In this document: positions 35,826 through 47,721 of the stretch, piece by piece | Numbering within the stretch: the stretch's first letter is position 1 | Layout: every line of letters starts with the position of its first letter | NCBI GenBank assembly: GCA_032622095.1 | Contig: CP136064.1 | Span: 37,870,426 to 37,934,425 of the forward strand | Direction: 5' to 3' | DNA: 64,000 nucleotides | Source: Siphonodentalium dalli | Taxonomy: Eukaryota > Mollusca > Scaphopoda > Gadilida > Siphonodentaliidae | Translations under genes and position numbers: made by a program | The notes under the pieces: model-generated | What the model was told of the DNA's origin: nothing | Seen by the model: the letters and a program-made list of their open reading frames with translations, nothing else | Database searches by the model: none

Positions 35826-37180
35826 AAACCCCGACAACTACCGCAGGAAAACACTATTGAGTTGTCTGTTAAAAGTTTTCACCAGTATCCTGCTTGCATG
35901 CATGGAACTAGATCGCCTCCAATCAGAATTTCAAGCTGGCTTTCGCAAAAGGTATTGCACGACAGATCATAAATATTATAATATGTTTAATGTTTACACC
36001 CTTATCAACTTAGCAAATATCAACAGGGAGAACCTCTGTGCCTTTGTTGATTTCTCCAAAACGTTCGAACTAAGTTCATAGAGAAGGACGTTGGACCAAG
36101 CTACACAGTTGCAACGTTTCGTGCATAATGCTGCGAGTTACTAAAGGCTTGTATCACAATATGAATTGTGCGAAACGACGTCAACGTCGTTTGAAAGCTA
36201 CATAGGCTTGAAACAAGGAGACATTTTATTTTCCATATATCTAAATGACTTACATGCATACCTTATGAGATGTAGTTCTAATGTTTTCAACTTGCAAAAA
36301 AATAGAAATTCGGACCTTAAACTTCTCCTTCAGTTATATGCGGAAGATACCATACTTATATCGAATACAAAGGAGTGGCTCCAACATTCATTAAATAAAT
36401 TCGCCGAATATTGCGATATTTGGAAGATGAAAATAAACCTCACGAGAAAAATGTTGTAATATTCGGAGGAAGTCGCAAGAAAAATAAGGAGGCACGATTG
36501 AGTTTAAACTCATAAAAATAGAAGTTTTAAACAACTATAAATACCTCGGATAGGAGTTCAACAAATCAGGTCGATTCACCAGGGAAAGAAACATCAGATG
36601 TAATATCGCTAAAAAGGGAGTGTATGCATTAATTGACACAGCCCGCAGTAACAAACTATGGGTTGAATCAATACTCGAAGTTTTTATGAAAAATCTATTG
36701 TACCCATCATTACACACGGCGCAGAGATCTTGGGGATTGAAACCCTTGAATGATTCAGAAATATAGAAAGATAGTTTCTACGTTTTATTCTTAACTTGAA
36801 CAAGTCGACTTCTCGAATATTTATATACGGAGAGCTGGGAATCCTACCAATCGTGACGAAAATCAAGACAAAAGCCCTAATATATACTAGAGCAAAATAA
36901 TAACCATGGGAAGTACCAGACTGCCCTATATCCTTTACACCATTATATATATGGCAGAATCAAGTACGAAGGAATCGGTAAATACCCCATGGCTAAAATG
37001 TGTACGAACGGAACTAAACAACCTATTATAAGTATGTTTTATGCATGGCAGAATCAATCAGTGAGTAGTGTCAAAATATTGTCTTGCCCTGTAAACCAGA
37101 AACTCATGGATGCATACATAACCGAATGGTATTCGTCTTTGGACGCATTAACACATTTGCGTTTTATAGATGTATAAAAC
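35826..37180 (+). mobile_element. Decayed non-LTR retrotransposon (reverse transcriptase to C-terminus)
   Basis: Broken frames give LLSCLLKVFTSIL and FQAGFRKRYCTTDH (RT fingers), LCAFVDFSKTFE (catalytic region A, Asp kept), LKQGDILFSIYLNDLHAY and LQLYAEDTILI, where the catalytic YADD motif reads YAED. Downstream are NNYKYLG and, in another frame, MFYAWQNQSVSSVKI and LMDAYITEWYSSL, resembling the C-terminal region of Jockey/CR1-type polymerases. Stops and frameshifts at about 36080, 36460 and 36550 show it is dead. An R3 element follows at 37212. Confidence 0.85.
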
Positions 37181-37211
37181 CAAACTTCAGTAGACCGTAT
37201 AATATAATTCC

Positions 37212-37585
37212 TTAAAGACATATTATGTACTTGTTCGGGTGCGTAATACTGATAAGTTAGTATTCAGGAGCTACGCCAACTGGAGGAATGTAGCATTCTA
37301 CTAACACCACCGAAAATCTCAAAGAAATCGACCTTACCACTCCATAGAAAACAGTGTCTGGACTATGAAAAATTGTAAATATTTACTACTCGAATCGGGA
37401 CGCTTCTATCTTGATAAACTAACGAAAACGATTTCGCCATCGGCAGTCACTGCATTTAATTAATATATAAGAATGACGGTGTGTATTGTCAATTTAGATA
37501 TAATATTTGTAAAAATAACTACTTTGAACAAGATTATTCCCCATTTCTATTTGATCCCTTACCGGAGTGTTTCACATCACTTTAA
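37212..37585 (+). mobile_element. R3-family TTAA element (forward)
   Basis: TTAA at 37212-37215 and 37582-37585, about 366 bp between. It reads AGACATATTATGTACTTGTT at the start and GTGTTTCACATCACT at the end. An opposite copy lies 160 bp downstream (37747-38118), so the pair forms an inverted repeat of about 0.9 kb. Confidence 0.85.
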
Positions 37586-37746
37586 ATGACAACAGCGCCT
37601 TGTTGACCCTCCTGTGATTCATAGCTACAGAAACCATAAATTACCAGTGGAAACTGGTTCGTGGACAAATACCCCGTATTCCGATTGGAAATGCACCTTA
37701 GTGCTATATAGGAGACGAATACCACACCATTCTTATATGCCGGTCG

Positions 37747-38118
37747 TTAAAGTGATGTGAAACACTCCGGTAGGTTGAGCAAATAGAAATGGAGATCTTG
37801 CTCAAATTAGTTATAATAATGAATATTAATCCAAATCGACAACACACACCGTCATTCTTATATATTAATTAAATACAATGACGCCAGATTGCGAAATCGT
37901 TTGCGTTAGTTTATCGCCAATTGTTGCATCCCGAATTGAGATGTAAATATTTACAATTGAGCGTAGTTCAGACGATGTTTTCTATGGAGTGGTATGGTCG
38001 ATTACTTTTGAAATTGTCGGTGATGTTAGCAGAATGTAACATTCCCCAGGTTGACATAGAGCCTGAGAACTAACTTATAAGTTTATCGCACTCGAACAAG
38101 TCCATATTATGTCTTTAA
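37747..38118 (-). mobile_element. R3-family TTAA element (reverse)
   Basis: TTAA at 37747-37750 and 38115-38118. It begins AGTGATGTGAAACACTCC and ends CCATATTATGTCT, the mirror of the neighbour at 37212. A short TA run follows at 38135-38148. Confidence 0.85.
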
Positions 38119-38964
38119 AATATCTGAGATTTATATATATATATATATAAACCATGCACTCATGGGGCTTAAGAACGTTTCACACCCAACCCTCTGAGGA
38201 AATAAAAAACATATTATATACTATTGTCTAAACACACATGGCTGCCGATATACCCCAACCTTGTTTATGAATACACAAATATCCCGTTTATTCATATAGA
38301 TGATTGTGATTTATGATATATTAAGATCACCACTATATGCTATATACCAGTATATTCATACATATCATTGTGAATTACACTGAATTCTGACATCTTTCTT
38401 CTCAATAGGTATTGTCATGCTATGAGATATTGAATTGCATTGAATTGTTGATTCGGTCATTAATTCAGTATTCGATATAGTCGCATATGATTTTGCCAGA
38501 CAAGTCGCTTTGTTCATTTTATGTGGCTAAGAAAACCTAGTAACTCAGTCTGGTTACTAATTAAAAATTAGTCATTGGTAACAGGTAGAATTTAGTCAAA
38601 TTTTAGTTTCTTTTATATAGTCAAACTGCCTATATAGATTATTAGTAATGACGACTAACTTTGCTCATTAGTCATATATTAACTATGCATAACTTAGTTG
38701 ATATGTGGACATTTCTTTAACTAATCAATCTTAGCATGTTGACCAAGGTTTTTTCTCAGCGTAGAGACCGTATACGTGTATTTATCGGCATATTTGATCC
38801 CCGGGGTAAAACAAAACAGCAATGTTTCGGGCTTCAAACTGCCACTGACTTTGAGACGAACTTCAGTCAAATTAAATTTAATAGTGTTAAATCTTATCGC
38901 CATGATCATGAAGATGTCACAGACTGATAGGATGAATGTTACCATATACATTTACATATTTCAG

Positions 38965-40264
38965 GGTGGACCTTTTCTTCACCTCTCGGATATTTCGCCG
39001 CCGCCATTCAGATGACTGGTCTGATCGAATCAATCACGTATGGACGTCTTTCCTTCTCGTGATCTTCGCAATACTGATCACTGCGGCTCAGTATGTTGGA
39101 AATCCAATCAACTGTTGGACACCCGCCGAGTTTCCAGGTTCCTGGGTGGAATACGTCAAGACATACTGCTACATCAAAAATACATATTTCATCCCCATGA
39201 GCTTCCCCATCGACATGGATCCAGAGGAGCGATATGACAAGGAAATCGCGTATTATCAGTGGGTACCTATATATCTTCTGCTTATGTGTCTGTTGATGAA
39301 GATGCCGTCCATTTTCTGGGGCATAATGCTCAAAGGATCCGGCATTAGTATGCAGAAGATCATTACGGATTGCGACAAGGCGCAATATTTGCCGGCAGAA
39401 GAACGCGCGGCGGTCATCAACCATATAGTCATCTATATGCACCGACTGGTCGGGGAGTATCCTCTTATTCATAAAGGAAGACTCGACAATATCAAGCAGA
39501 TTCTATCAAAGTATTTCTTCTGCGTTTGTCAGAATCAACTGGGCATATACTTGACAGTGCTGTACATTGTAACAAAATTCCTGTATATTATCGTAATCTG
39601 CAGTCAAATTTTGTTCCTCAACGACTTCTTGGATATTGACCACAATGTTTACGGATACCAGGTTTTCAAAACTCTAATTGGACAATCGGAAATGAAAGAA
39701 TCTCCATGGTTTCCGCGAATCACTCTGTGTGACTTCGAAATCCGACAGATGACAAATATCCAGCGTTATACCGTCCAATGCGTTCTATCTCTGAATCTTT
39801 TTAACGAACGTATTTTCGCATTTATGTGGTTTTGGTTCATCATGCTTCTTATTTTCACTGTTTGGAGCGCCGTTCTGTTTATATATTCCATCGTATTTGG
39901 AGAAGGTAATGTTTCGTACGTTAAGCATTTCCTCTACGTGAAAAGCGCTATCCAAACCAGGAAAACCGACCGGGTTTGTCGCCGTTTCGTGAACAAATAT
40001 CTCACAGGAGACGGAGTATTCATCCTGAGGGTGATAGAGAGAAACACCTCTGCTGTTTTCGTCTGTGATTTGATCTACGCTCTGTGGAATTACAGACTAG
40101 CTGAGCTTGCAGAAAATAAGAATGCATTTAGCACATATAAGGAACCGGAGATTCTGGCGGTACCAGATCTCGAGGCAGGAGCATATACATTCGAGGGTAG
40201 CATCCGCAGTACTGATTCACCAGATGATATCGAGAAGCCGATCATGCCGTATAGTTCGGTGTGA
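38965..40264 (+). CDS. Innexin (gap-junction / hemichannel protein), main exon
   Basis: Forms gap junctions and hemichannels in the plasma membrane (family knowledge). Numbering from the ATG at 38936 (442 codons, one possible start), I see the N-terminal DDWSDRINHVWT (26-37), TM1 about 38-55, extracellular Cys60 and Cys78 in loop 1, the innexin signature YQWVP at 107-111, TM2 about 108-130, TM3 about 204-228, loop-2 Cys265 and Cys282, TM4 about 293-321, and a hydrophilic C-terminal tail ending PYSSV. Every core feature is intact and there is no stop, so it looks functional. Start: the exon may begin at acceptor 38964 (phase fits a candidate exon at 29876), or translation may start at 38936 without splicing; both give normal N-terminal length. 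The tail has S/T-rich and acidic patches, usual regulatory regions, but nothing specific can be claimed. The stop TGA is at 40262-40264. Confidence 0.93.
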
Positions 40265-42529
40265 AGGAGACATTCACTGAGGGAGTGTATGGACGTATAT
40301 GGTGCTGTTCCATGATAGGCAATGGTCACTGCAAATGTGTGTATGAAACTACGAGTATGAATAACACTTGATCAGCCCTCAACCAATAACATGGGTATCA
40401 GGTGCGGTAACAGAACTTGAATATCTGTAAATAGTATTTTATATTTCATCCGATATAAGACCCTCGTCTCACAATGACAGAACGTCCAACGTGTTACAAC
40501 CACACATCTTGATTCGCAAATCTTACTTGCATTCAATATTATCAGTACATTGTGATATGTAATCTGGTTCAGCTTTGGGATGGAGTACTTGTAGCACACT
40601 GTCCGTCTCTACTGTAATCCCTATAGGCATAAAGTTAGCTTTCAAACAATCTCAATTCCAAACAATAAATTCGACAGGGGAAATTATTATCCTCTATAAC
40701 CAATGTATGCTTTAGTACTACAACAACACATGTTCACCCTCACAATATGAGAGACGTTCTGACAAGAGCATCGCTAGGGCGTGGCAAATACGCCGGTGGT
40801 AATTTCAGCAAAGGGCCATAACTAGTAATACATATACCAACTTTTAGTTAAAACTAAAGTTATAACCCGGAAACCAAAATAATCGGCAAAATCTGTTTCG
40901 ACAAGGACCATAACTCCAGCAAAAAATGGCGGGCGGAACCCAAATTCGAACCTGACCTGTATTTTGGGCTAATAAACTAGTATACCATATTTAATTCCAT
41001 TCAGTTCAGACTTACTAAAGTTATCATCCGGAAATGAAAAAACCGAACGGACAAACGCTTGAAACCGACGAAATGGTAGTTGTGGGACTTCCAGTTTGTG
41101 GGACCTTCGACAAGAGTTATGGGACTTCCATATTGTGTTCTTACGAACTGCCTCTTCTGGGACTAAAACACAAAATACCAAGTTTCAAGGCGACTGAAGA
41201 ACCAAAACTAGTGCTATCAACCCGAAACCATAAAAACAAACCAAAATGGCGCATAAAGGGCCATAACTCCTGACAACTTATGGAAAATTTCGAAATTGAT
41301 CAAGCATGTTCTGGGACATTTACCGGTTTAATAATGTATCTGTCCTGAGTGTCCAAAAATGTCCTTGCATATCAAAAGATATCCATGTGGTACTGGGACT
41401 TTTATCTGAATCCAAGTTTAACATGTTTGTGATATTTAATAATGAGACAATATATATTAAATTGTGGGACTTTCAAAAGGTCTCATGAGCCAGAAAAAAG
41501 TCGCACAACATATCATTCGTAAAGACGGACAGACGAACCAATAACATAATACTTTCCTCTTTTTTTTCTTCAAAACTGGCATATAATTAAACAAAATTGG
41601 TTTTAAAAAATCACAGCATATAAAATCGAAAGTTGTCCGGTTGGCAAGAATTAATCTGATGATATTAGGCTTCGTTACTTCTAGTTTGCTTTTGCAAATA
41701 TATATAGCCATGTAGCAATTATTTACGTAACCAATGGATCTTTCCACAGCTTAGCTGTCAATCAAATAATTATTAGCAGATATATGCTACCAACCAGCTA
41801 CTGAGCCCGTCGTGTTCTGCATTGAACATTTTTTATGCCATCTTTTTTCACCATAATCCGTGCATACATTCATTATTAAATAGTCTATTTCCAAACAATG
41901 TTTTTGTTGTAAAAATCATAATTAAAATATGGCTATAACGTCACTCCTTTGTTCATTGGATCCAGTTTATACGATAATGGATCGTTATTGTCGAGATCGT
42001 ACAAATACAATCCATTATTTTAATCATGGACGCTCAATATCCAATTAAATGAAGAGTTATTTCACTGTGAACGATTTAATTTTATATATGACATTAATGT
42101 ATGATACTATATACTATTGTGCATGTTGCTGCCTAGAGACAACGATATTTTCAAGTATAATATCGTATGTATAATATATTTGATTGATAGCTCGGGTGTC
42201 TTGTCCCAACTTCGGATTAATCCATTGTGATCTGAGGTAACGATTTGTACTCGGCCTTATGTTAAGCCGGGTAATTGTTGAAAATTATCTATTATTTCAA
42301 CGAATGAAACGATTTCGGCCTGCGGCCTCGATCGATCCATTGGCTGAAATAATGTACAGTTTTCAGCCATTTCCTATACTTAATGGACCGAACTTGGGAC
42401 TTGTGCGCTGATGTTGGAAATGTATACATCCATTCTTTCATTTTGTGTGACACATTTTAATGTTATCATATTTAAAGATGAGACCATAGTTTGTTCCTGT
42501 GTGTATAAACAAGCATAACGTTTACGTAG
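40265..42529. other. Innexin 3' flank; no gene recognised
   Basis: Probably contains the innexin 3' UTR; an AATAAA lies at about 40663. Beyond this it is AT-rich, with short frames at 40969-41273 and 41457-41747 that match nothing I know. Confidence 0.4.
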
Positions 42530-43790
42530 CGTTTTTCCGAAGACCCATAACTCCGAAGGTCCGATTCTCCGAAGGTCAGATTCTCCGACGCCCCGATTCT
42601 CCGAAAGCCCATAACTCCGAAGTCCCGATTCTCCGAAATCCCATAACTCCGAAGGCCTATAACTCCGAACGCCCATAACTCCGAAGGTCTATAATTCCGA
42701 AGGGCCGATTCTCCGAAGGTCCGATTCTCCGAAGGTCAGATTCTCCGAAGATCATGTTTTATCGCTTATTAAATAGTGTACAGTCCAGTGGCGGGGTCAA
42801 TGGGGCCCTAGGGAAGACCGCCCCCAAAAAACTTGTCAAATGTCATGTAAACGTCAGGAAATCCCTCCTAGGCATTCAAATATTCACAGTGTTCCTGCCC
42901 AGGGGAGCCCCCGGACCAACGATTGGGGGCGACCCCTCCCATGTATGCGCTCCCCAAATCAGGCCTTCGTGATATGCTTTCGGCATATCATATGCATGAT
43001 ATATCCCCCACATATCCCCCACATATGCTAATTAATGTGCACCCCTAAATGGGAATCCTGGCTCCGCCACTGGTGTGCACCGGGTATATTATAACGAAAC
43101 GCTGCAAGAATGTCAGAGTAGCCTAACATGCACAGGGGCGACAAGTTCTTCCCCGTTCACCCCTGTACTTTTTACTCTGGCATCTCATGGGCCAACGTAA
43201 CGTTATAGTATCTGGTGTATAGTCAGTGGCGGGCCAGGATTCCCATTTAGGTGGGGGCAGTAGGAAAAGTTTGAATATTTTGATGCCCCATGAACGATTT
43301 CCGTGCGTTTACATGACATTGGACATGTTTTGGTAGGGGCCCATATTGTCTGAAATAGCAAGTAGAGGTTTAATGGGGGCAGTGAACATTTTGGGACCCC
43401 TTGGCTTCGCCACTGGACTGTACACTATTTAGTAAACGATAATACCCCGATAAAACAAAATCTTCGGAGAATCGGACCTTCGGAGTTATGGGCCGTCGGA
43501 GAATCGGGCCTTCGGAGTTATAGGTCTTCGGATAATCGGCCCTTCGGAGTTATAGGTCTTCGGAGTTATAGGTCTTCGGAGAATCGGCCCTTCGGAGTTA
43601 TAGGTCTTCGGAGTTATAGGTCTTCGGAGAATCGGCCCTTCGGAGTTATGGGCTTTCGGAGAATCGGATCTTCGGAGTTATGGGCCGTCGGAGAATCGGG
43701 TCTTCGGAGTTATGGGCCGTCGGAGGATCGGGTCTTCGGAGTTGTGGGCCTTCGTAGTAATAGGTCTTCGGAAAACCGGTCTGACACCAG
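42530..43790. repeat. Large inverted duplication with minisatellite arms and hAT-like MITE pair
   Basis: Outer arms are degenerate CCGAAGGCCCATAACT-type minisatellites (42535-42752) and their complement (43455-43772). Inside them AAATAGTGTACAGTCCAGTG (about 42770) is mirrored by CACTGGACTGTACACTATTT (about 43410). Further in, AATGTCATGTAAACG (42840) is mirrored at 43305, and GGGAATCCTGG with CCGCCACTG (43050-43072) by CAGTGGCGGGCCAGGATTCC (43225). CAGTGGCGG-type ends resemble those of hAT elements. The arms hold the same insertion, so the insertion predates the inversion. Confidence 0.75.
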
Positions 43791-43815
43791 CATAACACGC
43801 ATGTTGTAAAATCGA

Positions 43816-44834
43816 TTAAAGGGACCCAAATCATTCGAAGTGGGTTCATGCGAAATAACATAAAAGTCTGTAAACAACTATCATCAACAATGATTCGTGA
43901 AAAAATAGATTGACTTTGTTCTTATTTTCATTATTAATAACTCTCCAATAATGAGATTTCGCATGGCAAAACCATTGTTATGTAAACATTAATGTTACTG
44001 TTTCCTATACACGTCCAATTAGATACCCAAGTTTAAAGGCACGGGTGGTCTTAATTGTCGAAAATATTCATATTTGTTCCAAACACCGTAAACAGAAAAA
44101 CATTAAAACGCATACATGTGGTTTCGTTCATATATACCATGACCATCGCGTAAACAGCATGTTATCATAAAGACCTACTATATTTTACATAAGCAAGAGC
44201 CTGATTGTGTTACAGAAGACAGCACAATGCTACTGGCTAATCACACACAAATGGCGTAAACGCTCTTTATTAGTTCCATATCAGGAATTCACCAACAAAG
44301 AACGCTCTTTATGTTTACCATCATAATATAAACAAACACCAGAAAAGTTACTTTTTATGCTTTTGTTTACATAACAATGTTCAAATATATGACAGTAACA
44401 TACTATTCATGCGATATTTCTGATTTGTATACGGACAAAGTCTGTCTACAATTTGATGTTCTTTCTGTTTGTGGTGGTTTTTGACGGGTGGAATTAAATA
44501 TTTTCACAGGATACCCACCGCCAAGGCCAACGTACCTTTAACCCAAAACTTTACGGTAAACTTTGGAAAAGTTAAAGGCTTTGAAACTGAATAGTCTGGA
44601 AATCATATTCAGACTAAAACATGATTACAGATGTTTGTTGACAAATCATTTTAACAGTGTTAATATTCATAACGATGGATTCAACAAACGAAATTTGGTT
44701 ATTATAAAACTATCAATAATGAATGTAAGAACAAAGTTGATCTACTTCTCCATGTTCTTCTTAGTGATGATATTTTTACAGACTTGTATGTGTCACATTC
44801 ACCCACTGGCTGCGAGTGTCTTGTGTCCCTTTAA
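43816..44834. mobile_element. R6-family TTAA foldback with nested R5
   Basis: TTAA at 43816-43819 and 44831-44834. The ends are AGGGACCCAAATCATTCG and, complemented, AGGGACACAAGACACTCG. Arms of about 130 bp (ATAGATTGACTTTGTTCTTA on the left, its diverged complement on the right) match the copy at 9022-9790. An R5 element (44033-44541) is nested inside. Confidence 0.8.
44033..44541. mobile_element. R5-family TTAA MITE nested in R6
   Basis: TTAA at 44033-44036 and 44538-44541; ends AGGCACGGGTGG and, complemented, AGGTACGTTGGC. The interior shares AAACGCTCTTTAT and GTTTACATAACAA words with the copy at 14033-14522. Confidence 0.75.
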
Positions 44835-44861
44835 TGTATTTGAGCAGACGATTGCCCCCCC

Positions 44862-44880
44862 CCCCCCCCCCAGCAACCAC
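44862..44880. repeat. Poly-C tract
   Basis: A run of about 16 C within 44835-45229. The 135-aa frame across it (44563-44970) joins the R6 right arm to this flank and is not a supported gene. Confidence 0.6.
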
Positions 44881-45229
44881 TATGTCCCGCCCACTATGGC
44901 TAACTGTGGAGGCCCTGGAGTCAATCGGAAACCTCGGTACTTTCCGTCGAGGCCGATTCGACGAGGGTGACGATTGCCCTGGAGTATATGTGTGACTTCG
45001 AGATCAGCTGCAGCTTTGGTTATAGCAGATATCGGAAATAAGACTGCGCATGCCTATTTCCGATGCATTTCGAATGGCGATAACCGCTCCTGTAGCCGCA
45101 AAGAATGCCAATATCAATATCCAATACAAACAATATGTATTCCCTGTAATTTAATCACCGAATTAAAGATAAACGATACACTCATCTTTTCCAAAGTAGT
45201 TTCATGAAATTAGATAACTGTTTTCGTAA

Positions 45230-47249
45230 AACAAGAATCGAACCCGACGAGTGAGTTCTTCATTCTCAGGCTGGACATCGGTGATCAGCGGTGTACCTCG
45301 GGGTAGTGTTCTTGGACCTATTGTTTTTACAATGTACATTAACGATTTACCTGAATGTGTTACTACCACATGCAAAATGTTCGCTGATGATACTAAGATC
45401 ATTGGAAATCCACGTCAGGACAATATACAACTAGATGTTGATGCTATGTGTAAGTGGTCCATGGATTGGCAATTACAATTCAATTCTAAGAAGACGCATG
45501 TTATACACATGGGCCACAACAATCCTCGCAATATATATGTGATGTCTGATGTTCCAGAAAATCCACCAATATTAGCCAGCCCATCGGAAAAAGACTTAGG
45601 AGTAACAATTGATGAAAAATTTAAATTTGACATCCACATTAACGCTGTATGTAGTAAGGCATACCGAATCCTCGGCATAATAAAAAGAACATTCGTCAGT
45701 TTGGAATTGGACACGTTCAGACAGTTATACATATCCATGGTAAGACCTGTATTGGAGTACTGTAACACTGTTTGGCACCCACACCATAAATACCAGTATG
45801 TGTCACTAGAGTGTGTACAACGTCGTGCTACAAAAATGGTCCCACAACTTAAAGAACTGGATTATAAACAAAGATTAATACGTCTCAATTTGATGTCAGT
45901 GAAGTTTCGCAGATTCCGTGGAGATATGATAGAGACCTTCAAAATTTTAAAACAGTCTTACAACGTAAATCCGGACTTGTATTTTCAAAGATCATTATCT
46001 ACAACCACAAGGGGTCACTCGCTGAAATTACAATTGCCTCGTAAAACTAAAGACATAGGCAAATATCATTTCACCCAGAGAGTTGTTATACCATGGAACA
46101 ATTTACCAGAGATGATTGTTTCATCCGTCAACCTGACGCAGTTCAAAGAACTGTTTGACTCATATTTCTATAGCCAGAAATATGAGTACGATGAGTGATT
46201 TTAACATATTGTTTTTTAGTCCAAGTCTTCTCGTACTAAAACTAGCTAAGATTTTGGGATGGAGATGCTAGTATTTAGTCCGAGTTCCAGGCCCATGCAT
46301 TCCTATGACACGACTTAAGCGTTAGTGACCCGCTCAAATAAAACCACAATTATATGAAATAAAATATCACAATTGCTACAATAAACGGATAGTTTCCGCA
46401 GAAGACATGCTATTTGATCTGAAACCCACATCGGTTGTGAATTGAAAGCGGTAATTTAATGTGAAAAGAAACATTTGCCGCAGTGTTTACATATTTTTTA
46501 AAGTATGCGAACTCAGTTGACCTTGCGAACTGCGTTCGGCATTTTCCGGTGAAAATATTCCGTAGATTTTCAATCAACCACGCACGATGAATTCTCCATT
46601 GTAATCGTAATTATACGTGACAATAAATCAATAAATACATAGATTAAATACATATTGAAGATATAAATGTAATACATTAAATAAATTACGGGAATTACAA
46701 CCATCTCACAGTTTAAAACAGTGTAAACACAATGAGCATTAGAATATCATGGGGGCCGCCATTTTGTTTGTATCGAAATTCGTCTCGGCCAAAACAAACA
46801 CCGGACAATGCCGAAATTCTTCGGAACCTGAGTTCGGCTTTCAGTTAAGTAAACAAACAGAAAAAAACAACGATGTTTGTGGCAATCAACCGGAATATTC
46901 TATGTGTAATTTAACATTAAAGTTAGATTATTATACACCATTATGACCATAAGATGTCACTCTTTCCGATGTATATAGCATCATGTATTGCTTTGTTAGG
47001 TAAATCGAGTAAAATACACCACAGATTCCTGCCACAGATCCTGGGCGTAACTCGTGTCATAGGAATGCATGGGCCTGGAACTCGGACTAAATACTAGCAT
47101 CTCCATCCCAAAATCTTAGCTAGTTTTAGTACGAGAAGAGTTGGACTAATTGTTTTTATGATTACGTTATAATTTATATCCATGTTTCAAATCGGAACAA
47201 AAAGTCGGATGACTTGTTTCGAAATAAATGATACTGATACTGATAAAAA
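45230..47249 (+). mobile_element. 5'-truncated CR1/Jockey-type LINE, interrupted in its 3' UTR
   Basis: An open frame to 46198 encodes the C-terminal half of a non-LTR reverse transcriptase: SGVPRGSVLGPIVFTMYIND, the catalytic FADDTKI, then KDLGVTIDEKFKFD, YCNTVWHPH, VQRRATKMV and FTQRVVIPWNNLP, all typical of this group. It is intact to the stop but lacks the endonuclease and RT fingers, so the copy is dead on arrival. The 3' UTR is split by the transposon at 46217-47148 and resumes at 47149. It ends AAATAAATGATACTGATACT, a short tandem tail as in CR1-like LINEs. Confidence 0.88.
46217..47148. mobile_element. TIR transposon with about 96-bp inverted repeats and 9-bp target duplication (MULE-like)
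   Basis: A 932-bp element. The left end TAGTCCAAGTCTTCTCGTAC is mirrored by the right end, with nearly perfect pairing over about 96 bp (to ATGACACGA on the left and its complement TCGTGTCAT on the right). The 9 bases ATTGTTTTT lie at 46208-46216 and 47149-47157. Long inverted repeats and a 9-bp duplication are typical of Mutator-like elements (established). The 66-aa frame inside (46749-46946) is not recognised, so it is probably non-autonomous. Confidence 0.9.
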
Positions 47250-47283
47250 TCTACCAACCACACATTAAAAATGCATAATCCGA

Positions 47284-47721
47284 TTAAAGGCCATTCAATA
47301 ACTATTTATTTGGATTCGGGGGTAAAAAAAATATTTGATTCCAGTCGAGGAACCCACCTGTCAAAGCTCAGAGTTATTAGATATCGATTTTTGAAATCTA
47401 TTATTTTTCACCATCGAGACTTATCAGTGGCCCAGTAAAAAGACGACGAGTCGACGGTCTCGGACCAAATTGCGGATGAAGATGGATACTGTAAAATCAA
47501 GAGGCGTTGTGTTGATAATAAGGCCAAATTTCGTCGAACAACATTTTGATAAATAGCACGTTTCGGGCAAGCAATGTTATACTATAGTTGACAGTGGTTA
47601 GAATTATTTTTGGGCAATTAATCGATTCTGATAGCTGAAGTGGCATTTAAAAAAATGTTGTTGTTGTTGTTGTTATAATCTGATTATACGGGGACCATCG
47701 AATCGGATTGAGTACCTTTAA
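47284..47721 (+). mobile_element. R4-family TTAA MITE
   Basis: TTAA at 47284-47287 and 47718-47721. The right end TCGGATTGAGTACCTTTAA is perfect, the left decayed. A GTT microsatellite lies near the right end, as in other copies. Confidence 0.8.

Noticed and set aside
44563-44970. 135-aa frame with a hydrophobic stretch and proline run
   Set aside because: It spans the R6 right arm, crosses the TTAA boundary at 44831 and a poly-C run; a mosaic of repeat and flank.
45225-45260. GAATCGAACCC, resembling a tRNA T-loop on the minus strand
   Set aside because: No pairing T-stem, D-arm or acceptor stem around it; it lies at the truncated 5' end of a LINE.
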